Origin: Smithellaceae bacterium | Lineage (GTDB): Bacteria > Desulfobacterota > Syntrophia > Syntrophales > Smithellaceae | Length of the DNA stretch: 49,306 nt | NCBI GenBank assembly: GCA_028693285.1 | Contig: JAQUVQ010000016.1 | Span: 1 to 49,306 of the forward strand | Direction: 5' to 3' | Part shown: positions 15,823 to 23,502 of the stretch, in pieces | Position numbering within the stretch: the stretch's first letter is position 1 | Layout of the letters: the number at the start of each line of letters is the position of its first letter | Translations under genes and position numbers: made by a program | Notes under the pieces: model-generated | What the model saw: the letters and a program-made list of their open reading frames with translations, nothing else | Database searches by the model: none | What the model was told of the DNA's origin: nothing

Positions 15823-17325
15823 TTATTTCTTGTCCGGTTTGGGCGCAAAAACTTCCCGGTCGCCGCCGCTCATGCCGGCGATGTATTTCACCAGCTTCTT
15901 GCGGGACTCGATATCGTACTGCGTGGTGATGGCAATCTGCTCCATGATCGGAGAGCCGCCGCCGTGATAGTTGCCGACGTTGACAATGCCGCCGGTGGCC
16001 GAACAGAGATGATCGCCCAGGTAGCGCCAGAACTGCGCCTGGTCCTCCGGCGACATCTTCGGATTGCGCTTGGTGTACTTCAGGAGCGCCTCGCCCGTGG
16101 CCGGATTGACGAAATCCTTTTCGTGCGGGAACGTCGCCACGACGCCGCCCGCGATGTCGCACAGAATTTCCGCCTCGCGCCAGACCGCCTCGCCCGACAG
16201 GCAGCGGCCCACGTTGCAGTAAATGGAATTCGGAATGTAGGAGCCGGGACCGTAGGGAACAAATCCAATGCCGGGCATGTAAACCTCCGGTTTGCCCAGG
16301 TCCGAAGCCGTGTAGCCCGCCGCGTAGCCCAGTTCGATCGTCATGATGATTTCGGCCAGTTTCTCACGGACATGGGATTCCTTGTGGACGTTGTTGCATT
16401 CGGCGGCCAGCGCCGCGGTGCCCAAAATGACGTCGCCGATGGCGGGCTTGCAGCCGGAGTAGGAATGACGGTGGAACAGGGCAAACAGCAGCGCCAAAAC
16501 GCCGCCGTGCTGATATTCGCCGGCCAGGAAGACCCTTTCCCACGGCACGAAGCAGTTGTCGAAAATCATGTAGGAATCGGTTGCGCCCGGCATAAACCCG
16601 CGTCTGTAATGCTCCCTCTGCCGCAGATTGTGAATGGTCACCACCTGGGTCAACCCGTCCCAGTCGCCCGGAACGGCAAAGGCCACGGCGTAGTCCTTGT
16701 CTTCCTTGCGCAGCGCTCGGGTGGGCAGCACGAGGACTTCGTCGGCCACGGAGGCTTCCGAAATGTGCAGCTTGCAGCCTTCCACGATGATGCCGTCCTT
16801 GGTTCGCTCCTTGATGCGGACGTACGCCCCGGGGTTGGGCTGATCGGCGGGACGTAGCAGGCGGTCGCCCTTGGTGTCCGTCTGGGCGCAGCATCCAACA
16901 AGGTCCCCGGTCTGGAAGCGGGTCAGCCATTTCTTGAAATTCTCGTGGTAATTCGTCTCGCCCGGCTTTACCTTGTCCGCTTCAAACGATACGTTGTAGA
17001 TGGCGTTGGTGCCGTCAATGCCCATGCACCGCTGAATGCAGCCGCCGACTTTCTGGCAGAGCATCCGGGTCATGTCCTGCTTGCGGTGCAGGTCAACCGT
17101 GCTCTGGTGAATGTGCGTGAAGCGGTTGATCTTCTCCCCGGTCAGGTGAGACGTGGCGGTAAGCAGGTCCGCGTTTTCCGGCTTTTGCGCTTCGTCATAG
17201 GTTGTCCCGATCGTATTGAGGCAATCCATCTGCAGTTCGTCGGTTCGGTCAATTAACTGCCCGTCAAAATAAATGTTCCTCTTCATTTTGGAAAGACCGT
17301 TAATGTAATCCTGCTTGGTTCTCAT
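15823..17325 (-). CDS. abfD: 4-hydroxybutyryl-CoA dehydratase / vinylacetyl-CoA isomerase, copy 1
   Basis: 500 residues. This FAD and 4Fe-4S enzyme performs ketyl-radical dehydration of 4-hydroxybutyryl-CoA to crotonyl-CoA and can isomerise vinylacetyl-CoA. The cluster ligands of the Clostridium aminobutyricum enzyme (Cys99, Cys103, His292, Cys299) correspond to Cys96, Cys100 (CIQRC), His285 and Cys292 (HRHSYSGC), so the active site looks intact. The HpaB-like acyl-CoA-dehydrogenase fold spans the whole length. The start at 17325 has AAAGGATG upstream. It is a tandem paralogue of the next gene upstream, with blocks of perfect DNA identity. A close relative with another hydroxyacyl-CoA substrate cannot be excluded. 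Confidence 0.93.
   Translation of the reverse strand: MRTKQDYINGLSKMKRNIYFDGQLIDRTDELQMDCLNTIGTTYDEAQKPENADLLTATSHLTGEKINRFTHIHQSTVDLHRKQDMTRMLCQKVGGCIQRCMGIDGTNAIYNVSFEADKVKPGETNYHENFKKWLTRFQTGDLVGCCAQTDTKGDRLLRPADQPNPGAYVRIKERTKDGIIVEGCKLHISEASVADEVLVLPTRALRKEDKDYAVAFAVPGDWDGLTQVVTIHNLRQREHYRRGFMPGATDSYMIFDNCFVPWERVFLAGEYQHGGVLALLFALFHRHSYSGCKPAIGDVILGTAALAAECNNVHKESHVREKLAEIIMTIELGYAAGYTASDLGKPEVYMPGIGFVPYGPGSYIPNSIYCNVGRCLSGEAVWREAEILCDIAGGVVATFPHEKDFVNPATGEALLKYTKRNPKMSPEDQAQFWRYLGDHLCSATGGIVNVGNYHGGGSPIMEQIAITTQYDIESRKKLVKYIAGMSGGDREVFAPKPDKK
16911..17160 (-). repeat. 250-bp tract identical to 18482-18731
   Basis: Every base matches the paralogous gene at a constant offset of 1571, while flanking coding sequence differs at many positions. 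The tract covers codons 56-138, including the two cluster cysteines. Further matching tracts are 16124-16229 (106 bp, perfect) and 16351-16496 (146 bp, one mismatch). Confidence 0.9.
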
Positions 17326-17350
17326 GGCGTCATCCTTTCTGTTGAAATGA

Positions 17351-17384
17351 TATAAAAAGGGGCCTCGGCCGTCAGGCCCCTTTT
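17351..17384 (-). terminator. Terminator between the two AbfD genes
   Basis: An 11-bp perfect stem (AAAAGGGGCCT with AGGCCCCTTTT) with an 8-nt loop runs into T residues on the minus strand. It lies 12 bp after the stop of copy 2 and 26 bp before the start of copy 1, so it may work as partial attenuation between them. Confidence 0.85.
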
Positions 17385-17396
17385 GGTCAGTCCATG

Positions 17397-18896
17397 TTAC
17401 TTCTTGACTTTCGGCGCCAGGGCTTCACGGTCGCCGCCGCTCATGCCGGCGATGTATTTCACCAGCTTCTTGCGGGAATTGATGTCGTACTGCGTCGTGA
17501 TGGCAATCTGCTCCATGATCGGAGAGCCGCCGCCGTGGTAGTTGCCGACGTTGGCGATGCCGCCCGTGGCCGAACACATCGAATCGCCCAGGTAGCGCCA
17601 GAACTGCGCCTGATCCTCGGCGGACATCTTCGGATTGCGCTTGGTGTACTTCAGGAGCGCCTCGCCCGTGGCCGGATTGGTAAAATCTTTCTCATGCGGG
17701 AACGTCGCCACGACGCCGCCCGCGATGTCGCACAGAATTTCCGCCTCGCGCCAGACCGCCTCGCCCGACAGGCAGCGGCCCACGTTGCAGTAAATGGAAT
17801 GGGGAATATAGGAGCCGGGGCCAAACGGCACAAAACCCATTCCGGGAATATAGACTTCCGGCTTGCCCAGATCGGAGGCGGTGTAGCCGGCGGCATATCC
17901 CAGTTCAATCGTCATGATCAGTTCGGCCAGTTTCTCACGGACATGGGATTCCTTGTGGACGTTGTTGCATTCGGCGGCCAGCGCCGCGGTGCCCAAAATA
18001 ACGTCGCCGATGGCGGGCTTGCAGCCGGAGTAGGAATGACGGTGGAACAGGGCAAACAGCAGCGCCAGGATCCCGCCGTGCAGATTCTCGCCGGCCAGGA
18101 AGACTCTCTCCCAGGGCACGAAACAGTCTTCAAAAATCAGGTACGAATCGGTCAGCCCCGGCGTGAAGCCCCGTTTGAAATGTTCGCGCTGGCGGTAGTT
18201 ATGAATGGTCACCACCTGCTTCATGCCGTCATAATCCGCGGGCACGGCAAAACCCACCGCGTAGTCCTTGTCTTCGGGACGAAGCGCGCGGGTGGGAATC
18301 ACCAGCACTTCATCGGAGACGGAGGCTTCGGAAATGTGCACCTTGCAGCCTTCGACCACGATGCCGTCCTTCAGGCGTTCCTTGATGCGCACATAGGCGC
18401 CCGGATTGGGCTGTTCGGCCGGCCGCAGCATGCGGTCGCCCTTGGTATCCGTCTGGGCGCAGGCGGCAATCATATCTTCCTTCTGGAAGCGGGTCAGCCA
18501 TTTCTTGAAATTCTCGTGGTAATTCGTCTCGCCCGGCTTTACCTTGTCCGCTTCAAACGATACGTTGTAGATGGCGTTGGTGCCGTCAATGCCCATGCAC
18601 CGCTGAATGCAGCCGCCGACTTTCTGGCAGAGCATCCGGGTCATGTCCTGCTTGCGGTGCAGGTCAACCGTGCTCTGGTGAATGTGCGTGAAGCGGTTGA
18701 TCTTCTCCCCGGTCAGGTGAGACGTGGCGGTCATCAGCGTTTCGTTCTCCGGCTTGGCGGCCTCATCATACGTTGTGCCCATAACGTTGATGCAGTCGCT
18801 TTGCAGCTCGTCGGTCCGGTCGATCAGCTGCCCGTCATAATAGACGTTGCGTTTCATTTTCGACAGGGCGTTGATAAAATCTTGCTTGGTTCTCAT
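17397..18896 (-). CDS. abfD: 4-hydroxybutyryl-CoA dehydratase / vinylacetyl-CoA isomerase, copy 2
   Basis: 499 residues, aligning end to end without gaps to copy 1. It keeps Cys96, Cys100, His285 and Cys292 as 4Fe-4S ligands. Differences cluster at residues 139-275 (for example KEDMIAA versus TGDLVGC near 140), the region that could tune substrate choice. The start at 18896 has AAAGGAG upstream; the open frame extends further but enters the TetR gene. Only 31 bp separate it from the TetR stop, so the regulator and this gene are very probably one transcript under the autoregulated promoter at 19693-19721. A terminator follows. Confidence 0.93.
   Translation of the reverse strand: MRTKQDFINALSKMKRNVYYDGQLIDRTDELQSDCINVMGTTYDEAAKPENETLMTATSHLTGEKINRFTHIHQSTVDLHRKQDMTRMLCQKVGGCIQRCMGIDGTNAIYNVSFEADKVKPGETNYHENFKKWLTRFQKEDMIAACAQTDTKGDRMLRPAEQPNPGAYVRIKERLKDGIVVEGCKVHISEASVSDEVLVIPTRALRPEDKDYAVGFAVPADYDGMKQVVTIHNYRQREHFKRGFTPGLTDSYLIFEDCFVPWERVFLAGENLHGGILALLFALFHRHSYSGCKPAIGDVILGTAALAAECNNVHKESHVREKLAELIMTIELGYAAGYTASDLGKPEVYIPGMGFVPFGPGSYIPHSIYCNVGRCLSGEAVWREAEILCDIAGGVVATFPHEKDFTNPATGEALLKYTKRNPKMSAEDQAQFWRYLGDSMCSATGGIANVGNYHGGGSPIMEQIAITTQYDINSRKKLVKYIAGMSGGDREALAPKVKK
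18482..18731 (-). repeat. 250-bp tract identical to 16911-17160
   Basis: This is the partner copy of the identity tract in AbfD copy 1. The companion tracts are 17695-17800 and 17922-18067. The patchwork of perfect and diverged segments is what recent gene conversion would leave. Confidence 0.9.
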
Positions 18897-18927
18897 AGGG
18901 GGTACTCCTTTCTTTGTGTATGCTTTT

Positions 18928-19665
18928 TTAGTTGTTTTCTCTGATTTTGCCGGAAGCGTCCGCACCCTCCGCCTTCGATTGCAGCGCCGGATCGTTTTGC
19001 AGCGTCTGCAGAAGAGAGCGGGCATCCTCCATGTTCAAATGCAGCGTAAGCCCCTGCTGATCCTTTTTCGCCCGGATGCCGTTCAAAACGATTTCCAGAA
19101 ACGGATCCAGCATCTCCATAATGGTTTTTTCGCGCCGGGGCATTCCCAGCATGTGCCAGTGGATAAACAGATGCTCGATGGTGCCCATCAGGATCGAGCG
19201 GATCAGGTAGGCGTCGGCGTCGGGACGGAACGTGCCGTTGGCGATCCCTTCGCGAATGCATTCGAGCAGGCGGTGGGCGGAACGGCGAATGGCCGCATGC
19301 GCGGCGGTCTGCCGGAAGCGCTTGTTGGACATCAACTGCAGCAGCACCAGCGCGGAGTAATGCGGATTGCTCTCGTAGAGCTGAATGTAGCTGAGCATGA
19401 TGGCGCGCATTCGGCCTTCCACATCTTTGATAAAGGGCAGGACGGCTTCGGATTCTTCATACGTATCGTTGGAGATTTTTTCGGGAATGGCAAAGAGCAG
19501 ATCTTCCTTGGTGCCGAAATATTCATAAATCGTCGCCTCGGAAACACCGGCTTCCTTGCTGATTTCGGATATCGTTGCCTCCTGAAAACTTTTTTCGGCA
19601 AAAATCCGCAAAGCCGCATCCATGATGCGGTTCTTCCTGGTCTTCGCACGAACGTGATCGGCCAT
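18928..19665 (-). CDS. TetR-family transcriptional regulator
   Basis: 245 residues. The N-terminal TetR helix-turn-helix spans about residues 10-56: IMDAALRIFAE, then ATISEISKEAGVSEATIYEYF, in two parts a standard TetR_N. The C-terminal ligand domain is helical with no diagnostic motif, and it ends in a longer-than-usual tail rich in charged residues. The start has AAAAGGA upstream. The gene leads into AbfD copy 2 after 31 bp. Its own promoter overlaps palindromic sites, so it likely represses itself and the dehydratase until an acyl-CoA or related ligand binds. The ligand is inferred from the neighbours only. Confidence 0.92.
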   Translation of the reverse strand: MADHVRAKTRKNRIMDAALRIFAEKSFQEATISEISKEAGVSEATIYEYFGTKEDLLFAIPEKISNDTYEESEAVLPFIKDVEGRMRAIMLSYIQLYESNPHYSALVLLQLMSNKRFRQTAAHAAIRRSAHRLLECIREGIANGTFRPDADAYLIRSILMGTIEHLFIHWHMLGMPRREKTIMEMLDPFLEIVLNGIRAKKDQQGLTLHLNMEDARSLLQTLQNDPALQSKAEGADASGKIRENN

Positions 19666-19692
19666 TGCAATATCCTTTTTTAAGTTTGATTT

Positions 19693-19721
19693 AACCTACA
19701 TCTTCATAGTCCCACTGTCAA
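19693..19721 (-). promoter_or_regulatory. sigma70 promoter of the TetR-AbfD transcript
   Basis: On the minus strand TTGACA (19716-19721), a 17-bp spacer and TAGGTT (19693-19698). The first operator-like palindrome lies inside the spacer and overlaps the -35 box, an ideal position for repression. Confidence 0.75.
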
Positions 19722-19780
19722 GTATTATTTTTTATCATAGTGCGACTATTTTTTTTAAACGATATTCATAGTCAATGGTC
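19706..19780. promoter_or_regulatory. Three operator-like sites with 31-bp spacing
   Basis: Site 1 is ATAGT-CCC-ACTGT (19706-19718), site 2 is ATAGT-GCG-ACTAT (19737-19749, perfect arms) and site 3 is ATAGT-CAA-TGGTC (19768-19780, one good arm). All begin with CATAGT and are spaced exactly 31 bp, close to three helical turns, so dimers would sit on one face of the DNA. This is probably the binding array of the adjacent TetR protein. Confidence 0.65.
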
Positions 19781-19805
19781 AGTTATTTCATATATATTTT
19801 TATTT

Positions 19806-20114
19806 TTACTCAGAAAAGAGAATGGATTTGATTTCCACGGCCACCGCTTCCGCCAGACGGTCCTCCGTTATTTCAACGGCATTCACCGTTTTTCCGGCAA
19901 CGATTACCCAGCGCCTGGCCGCCGCGCTGACTTCGGAATTCCAGACGCAGGCGGCCGGACAGCCGCATACCAGCAGCCCGGCGGGGCAAGGCGCGCCGGA
20001 AAGATCCGTCGTCAGGTGGAACTCAGGGCCAAGCCCACGCTGAACGTCGCTCACCAGTTTGGACCGGTCCAGTTGACAGTTGCAGCCGCCGCAGTATCGA
20101 ACAAAAATATCCAA
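19806..20114 (-). CDS. Small cysteine-rich protein with YCGGCNC motif, function unknown
   Basis: 102 residues if started at the TTG at 20114, which has GGAG 9 bp upstream and lies just after the thioredoxin stop; a longer frame would overlap the thioredoxin gene. There are six Cys: YCGGCNCQLDR near residues 7-17, one in GAPCPAG, and two in CGCPAAC. I recall similar CGGCN proteins in anaerobes as uncharacterised. The paired CxxC-like motifs suggest metal binding or thiol redox work. It follows the thioredoxin by 19 bp on the same strand, and they are probably partners. No signal peptide or membrane segment. Confidence 0.65.
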   Translation of the reverse strand: MDIFVRYCGGCNCQLDRSKLVSDVQRGLGPEFHLTTDLSGAPCPAGLLVCGCPAACVWNSEVSAAARRWVIVAGKTVNAVEITEDRLAEAVAVEIKSILFSE

Positions 20115-20133
20115 ATGTGTCGGACTCCGAATT

Positions 20134-20481
20134 TCAGCCGGGCTCGGCCGGCGGACAGGATTTGATGAAATCGGCGATCTGTTTCTCACTGAGGCCGACG
20201 CCCGGCCTTCCGTCGAGCCGCTTGACGATGCGGCCCTTTTCAAACAGGATCAGCGTCGGGAAAATATCGATGTCGTACACGTCCGCGGCGCGCTCGTCGT
20301 CGTCGGCCACCAGAAGCAGGCGCCGCTTTTCCTTTAGCGCCCATTTTTCAAACACCGGCAGGACCTTTCGGCAGAAAGGGCACCAGGTGGCGTACACCAT
20401 GGCGATCACTCTGTCGTCCGCCAGGAGTGCCTGATCCAGATCCTGAAGGTTGTCCACCGACGCGCATCTTTCGACGTCCAC
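20134..20481 (-). CDS. Thioredoxin-like protein
   Basis: 115 residues with the thioredoxin fold. The active site is ATWCPFCRKV (the usual form is WCGPC), the cis-Pro loop is FPTLILFEKG, and there is no signal sequence, so it should act in the cytoplasm. The WCPFC variant is closer to thiol reductases than to standard thioredoxin. It is the gene before the Cys-rich small protein and 46 bp after an SDR gene. It would reduce disulfides, perhaps those of the neighbour. Confidence 0.85.
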   Translation of the reverse strand: MDVERCASVDNLQDLDQALLADDRVIAMVYATWCPFCRKVLPVFEKWALKEKRRLLLVADDDERAADVYDIDIFPTLILFEKGRIVKRLDGRPGVGLSEKQIADFIKSCPPAEPG

Positions 20482-20527
20482 GGGCTTCCCTCCCTCTGCT
20501 GATGCAAAAATGCCGGAAACGCTTTTT

Positions 20528-21316
20528 TTAGACTTTCTTTAACGGCGCGCCCGTCAGGAACCTGTCCTGCAGCCTGCGCATGCCCTGAATCCAACGGTTG
20601 TAATCCGCCGCCTTGCGCTGGATGTAGGTTTTGACTTCCTTGTGCGGCAGAATCAGAAATTCATCGGCGGCGAACGATTCCATGACGGCGTTTGCGAGCT
20701 GCTCCGGCTTCATCAGGCCGTCCACCCCCGCCACGCCGCCGCCTTCATGCTGGCGCGTCATTTCCGACTCCACCGCCTGCGGACAAAGCGCAAACACCTG
20801 TATGCCCTGGCCGCCGTAGGTGATCGCCAGATTTTCCGCCATGCCCACCGCCGCGTGCTTGGTGACGGAATACGGCAGAGATCCGATCTGACTCAACAGC
20901 CCGGCCGCGGAAGCGGTGATCATGATCGCGCCGCCGCCTCGCCGGATCATTCCGGGAATGACCGCCCGCGCCACGAAAACATGCGCGAGAACATTAATCT
21001 CCCAGATGCGCTGCCAGGTTTCGTTGTCCACTTCATAGCCGCCGATCGCGATGATGCCGGCGTTGGAGCAGAAAAGGTCAACGCCGCCCCAGCGGTCTTC
21101 CGTGAATTTTACCAAGCGGATGATGTCCGCTTCCTTGCGTACGTCGCAGGCAAAAGCCTCTCCGCCCGCTTCCCCGGCGACGGCCTTTGCGCCCGCTTCA
21201 TTGATGTCGGCGGCGACGATGGCCTTCGCGCCTTCTTTTGCAAACCGCCGGCACAGGCCCCGGCCGATGCCGGAAGCCGCGCCCGTCACGATGATGGTTT
21301 TCCCCCTGATCTCCAT
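20528..21316 (-). CDS. Short-chain dehydrogenase/reductase
   Basis: 262 residues from the ATG at 21316, chosen because GGGGGAA lies upstream and the cofactor motif then begins at residue 11 as usual; an in-frame start at 21352 overlaps proC. TGAASGIG is at 11-18, CSNAG at 83-87, Ser136, Tyr149 and Lys153 (YSVTK). NAD(P)-dependent oxidoreductase of unknown substrate. It ends in a basic tail, like several SDRs of syntrophic bacteria. It lies 22 bp downstream of proC and may be in the same transcript. Confidence 0.88.
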   Translation of the reverse strand: MEIRGKTIIVTGAASGIGRGLCRRFAKEGAKAIVAADINEAGAKAVAGEAGGEAFACDVRKEADIIRLVKFTEDRWGGVDLFCSNAGIIAIGGYEVDNETWQRIWEINVLAHVFVARAVIPGMIRRGGGAIMITASAAGLLSQIGSLPYSVTKHAAVGMAENLAITYGGQGIQVFALCPQAVESEMTRQHEGGGVAGVDGLMKPEQLANAVMESFAADEFLILPHKEVKTYIQRKAADYNRWIQGMRRLQDRFLTGAPLKKV

Positions 21317-21338
21317 TTTTCCCCCACGGCTTTTTAGT

Positions 21339-22154
21339 TCATGAACCGGCAAGTTCTTTCGCTTTCTTCGCGGCCGCTTCCACGGCGCCCGTCAGCGTCG
21401 CGCGAATTTTCCCCTCCTCCAGCACCCGCAAACCGGCAGCAGTGGTTCCGCCGGGAGAGGTCACCATATTTTTCAACTGGGCGGGGTGATGACTTCCCTG
21501 AAGACACAGGCGGGCCGAGCCCAGCATCGTCTGCGCGGCAAGCTTTTCGGCCAGATCACGGCCCAGCCCCAGTTGAACGCCGGCATCCGCCAGGGCTTCG
21601 ATCATTACAAAACAATAGGCCGGGCCGCTGCCGCTGAGTCCCGTCACGGCATCCATGAGCTTCTCCTCCACTTCCACGGCCAGGCCGACGGCGCCCAGCA
21701 TCGCCAGGGCGTACTGTACGTCATCGGGGCGGGAAAAATGCCCCTTCGCCACGGCCGCGGCGCCTTCGCCCGCCAGCGCGGCGACGTTGGGCATCACGCG
21801 CAAAACGCGCGGTTTTTTGGTCAACCATTTTTCAATCGCATCCGTCGTCACGCCGGCGGCGATGGAAATAAACAGCTTTGAGGAATTCGCAGCCTGCCGA
21901 ATCTCTTTGAGGAGGTCGGGAAAATTCTGCGGCTTGACGGCCAGAACAATAATATCGGCCCCCTTCACGGCCTGACGGTTGTCATCGCTGACCCGCAGCT
22001 TCAGCGCAGAACGCAGCTCTTCCAGCCTCTGTGGATCAATGTCCGTCACGGTGATATTCTGCGGGGCAAGGAGCTTCCGGGTAATCATCCCCCGCGCCAG
22101 AATGCCGCCCATTTTGCCTCCGCCGAGAATCGCAACTTTCTTGCCTGTAAACAT
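21339..22154 (-). CDS. proC: Pyrroline-5-carboxylate reductase
   Basis: 271 residues. It makes L-proline from 1-pyrroline-5-carboxylate with NAD(P)H. The N-terminal motif is VAILGGGKMGG, then AVKPQ. The C-terminal family signature spans TGLSGSGPAYCF and MVTSPGGTTAAGLRVLEEG. The start at 22154 has GGAGGAC upstream; the frame extends 56 codons further without family similarity. In many bacteria proC is next to yggT and yggU. Here those genes lie nearby on the opposite strand beyond a hydrolase. Confidence 0.95.
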   Translation of the reverse strand: MFTGKKVAILGGGKMGGILARGMITRKLLAPQNITVTDIDPQRLEELRSALKLRVSDDNRQAVKGADIIVLAVKPQNFPDLLKEIRQAANSSKLFISIAAGVTTDAIEKWLTKKPRVLRVMPNVAALAGEGAAAVAKGHFSRPDDVQYALAMLGAVGLAVEVEEKLMDAVTGLSGSGPAYCFVMIEALADAGVQLGLGRDLAEKLAAQTMLGSARLCLQGSHHPAQLKNMVTSPGGTTAAGLRVLEEGKIRATLTGAVEAAAKKAKELAGS

Positions 22155-22201
22155 GGTTATGTCCTCCGGATGGCCAATACATGCCCTTTTTCCCGGCATC
22201 C

Positions 22202-22226
22202 TGTCAATACAATATTGAAGATTGTA
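22202..22226. promoter_or_regulatory. Divergent control region of proC and a hydrolase
   Basis: The minus strand has a -35-like TTGACA (22202-22207) for proC, with no clear -10 box. Directly beside it is an inverted repeat, TACAAT-N7-ATTGTA (22208-22226). The site could control both divergent genes. Confidence 0.35.
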
Positions 22227-22272
22227 TAAAAACCCGCTTTTGTGGTAGTCACGGGCTCGGGAGGGAAAACTC

Positions 22273-23064
22273 ATGCTGAAACATTTCAAAGTCGGGGACA
22301 ACAACATTGCCTGCTGGATCAACCCGGCTGATTTCGGCGCCCACGCGCAGAGCCTGGTCTTTCTTCACGGCTCCGGCGGCAACTCCGGCGCCTGGTCCGA
22401 ACAGTATTCGGTCCTGCACAAATCGTTCAACATCGCGGCCGTCGACCTTCCGGGGCACGGGCAATCGGAGGGAAGCGGAGAGAAGGATATTTTGGCCTAT
22501 GTCCTGCGTTTAAAGGAAATCCTCGAAGTTTTAAAATTGAAGCGCCCGGTTTTGGTCGGACACTCGCTGGGTGCGGCTATTGCCCTGGGTTTTGCCTCAC
22601 AACACCCGCAGGATGCAAGCGCCGTCGTGGCGGCGGGCGGCGGCCTGACCATGCCGGTCAACCCCGACATTCTGGACGGGTTTGCCAAACAGCCGGATTT
22701 GATCCTGGATTTGATGTGCAAATTCTCCATTGCCAAAGAAAACCGCCCGAAGCTCTTTGGGCCGCTGCGGGAAAGTCTGGGCCAGACCAGTGTTGATGTA
22801 GTGGCGAGCGACATGCTGGCGTGCAGCAAGTTTGATCTGACTGGAGAACTGGAAAAGATCCGCGTGCCGGTGCTGGCGCTTTGCGGCGTGGAAGACAAGA
22901 TGACGCCACCCGCTTCTTCCGAAAAGATTGCCAAGGGCATTGCCGGGGCAAAATGCGTTTTGATTGAAGGCGCGGGGCACATGGCGATGCTGGAGCGGCC
23001 CGAGGCGTTCAATGACGCGCTGATCACTTTTTGCCGGGAAATTGTTTCGGATCCCCGTCCCTGA
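22273..23064 (+). CDS. Alpha/beta hydrolase (serine type)
   Basis: 263 residues. FLHGSGGNSGAW forms the oxyanion loop, DLPGHGQSEG follows, and GHSLGAA contains the Ser nucleophile. The acid is probably in GVEDKMTPP and the His in GAGHMAMLE. The complete Ser-Asp-His triad indicates an esterase, lipase or thioesterase-like enzyme; MenH- or BioH-like alternatives cannot be separated. The start at 22273 has GGGAGGG upstream. It is divergent from proC and followed by yggT. Confidence 0.82.
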   Translation: MLKHFKVGDNNIACWINPADFGAHAQSLVFLHGSGGNSGAWSEQYSVLHKSFNIAAVDLPGHGQSEGSGEKDILAYVLRLKEILEVLKLKRPVLVGHSLGAAIALGFASQHPQDASAVVAAGGGLTMPVNPDILDGFAKQPDLILDLMCKFSIAKENRPKLFGPLRESLGQTSVDVVASDMLACSKFDLTGELEKIRVPVLALCGVEDKMTPPASSEKIAKGIAGAKCVLIEGAGHMAMLERPEAFNDALITFCREIVSDPRP

Positions 23065-23192
23065 GCGGCGTCGTCCGGATGCCGGCTGATGGATTCTTCA
23101 CAGGAATCGCCGGCAGAAAAGCTTTCACGGAAGGCCCGACTCTTTGACACAAACTCCCTGCGGGAAGCAAAAGATCCATCAGTGAGGAAGTT

Positions 23193-23489
23193 ATGTTTGC
23201 ATTGAGCAATTTCATCATCGCGCTGGCAAAAGTCATCGACATTGTTCTGACGGTCTATCTGTGGATCATCGTCGCCCGCGCTCTCATTTCCTGGGTGAAT
23301 CCCGATCCTTACAACAAGATCGTCATTTTCCTGTACCGCGTCACCGAACCGGTGCTGGGACCGATTCGAAGAATGCTTCCCCGGCACAGCCTGCCGATTG
23401 ATTTTTCGCCGCTGATCGTTTTGCTGATCATCATCTTTCTGCAGTATTTCCTGGTCCAGACACTGATCCAGGCGGCGCGAAGTTTTTAG
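23193..23489 (+). CDS. yggT: YggT-family membrane protein
   Basis: 98 residues with two hydrophobic segments (about 10-30 and 65-95) and the family pattern SWVNPDPYN and LGPIRRMLP. YggT proteins are small inner-membrane proteins linked to cell-envelope or osmotic functions, with no firm biochemical role. The start has GAGGAAG upstream. The next gene (YggU family) begins 14 bp later, the usual partnership. Confidence 0.88.
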   Translation: MFALSNFIIALAKVIDIVLTVYLWIIVARALISWVNPDPYNKIVIFLYRVTEPVLGPIRRMLPRHSLPIDFSPLIVLLIIIFLQYFLVQTLIQAARSF

Positions 23490-23502
23490 AAAGGCAAACG
23501 CT

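Noticed and set aside
17394-18944. 516-codon open frame opposite AbfD copy 2, with a 297-codon frame opposite copy 1
   Set aside because: Both are similar to each other only because the sense genes are paralogues; no independent coding signs.
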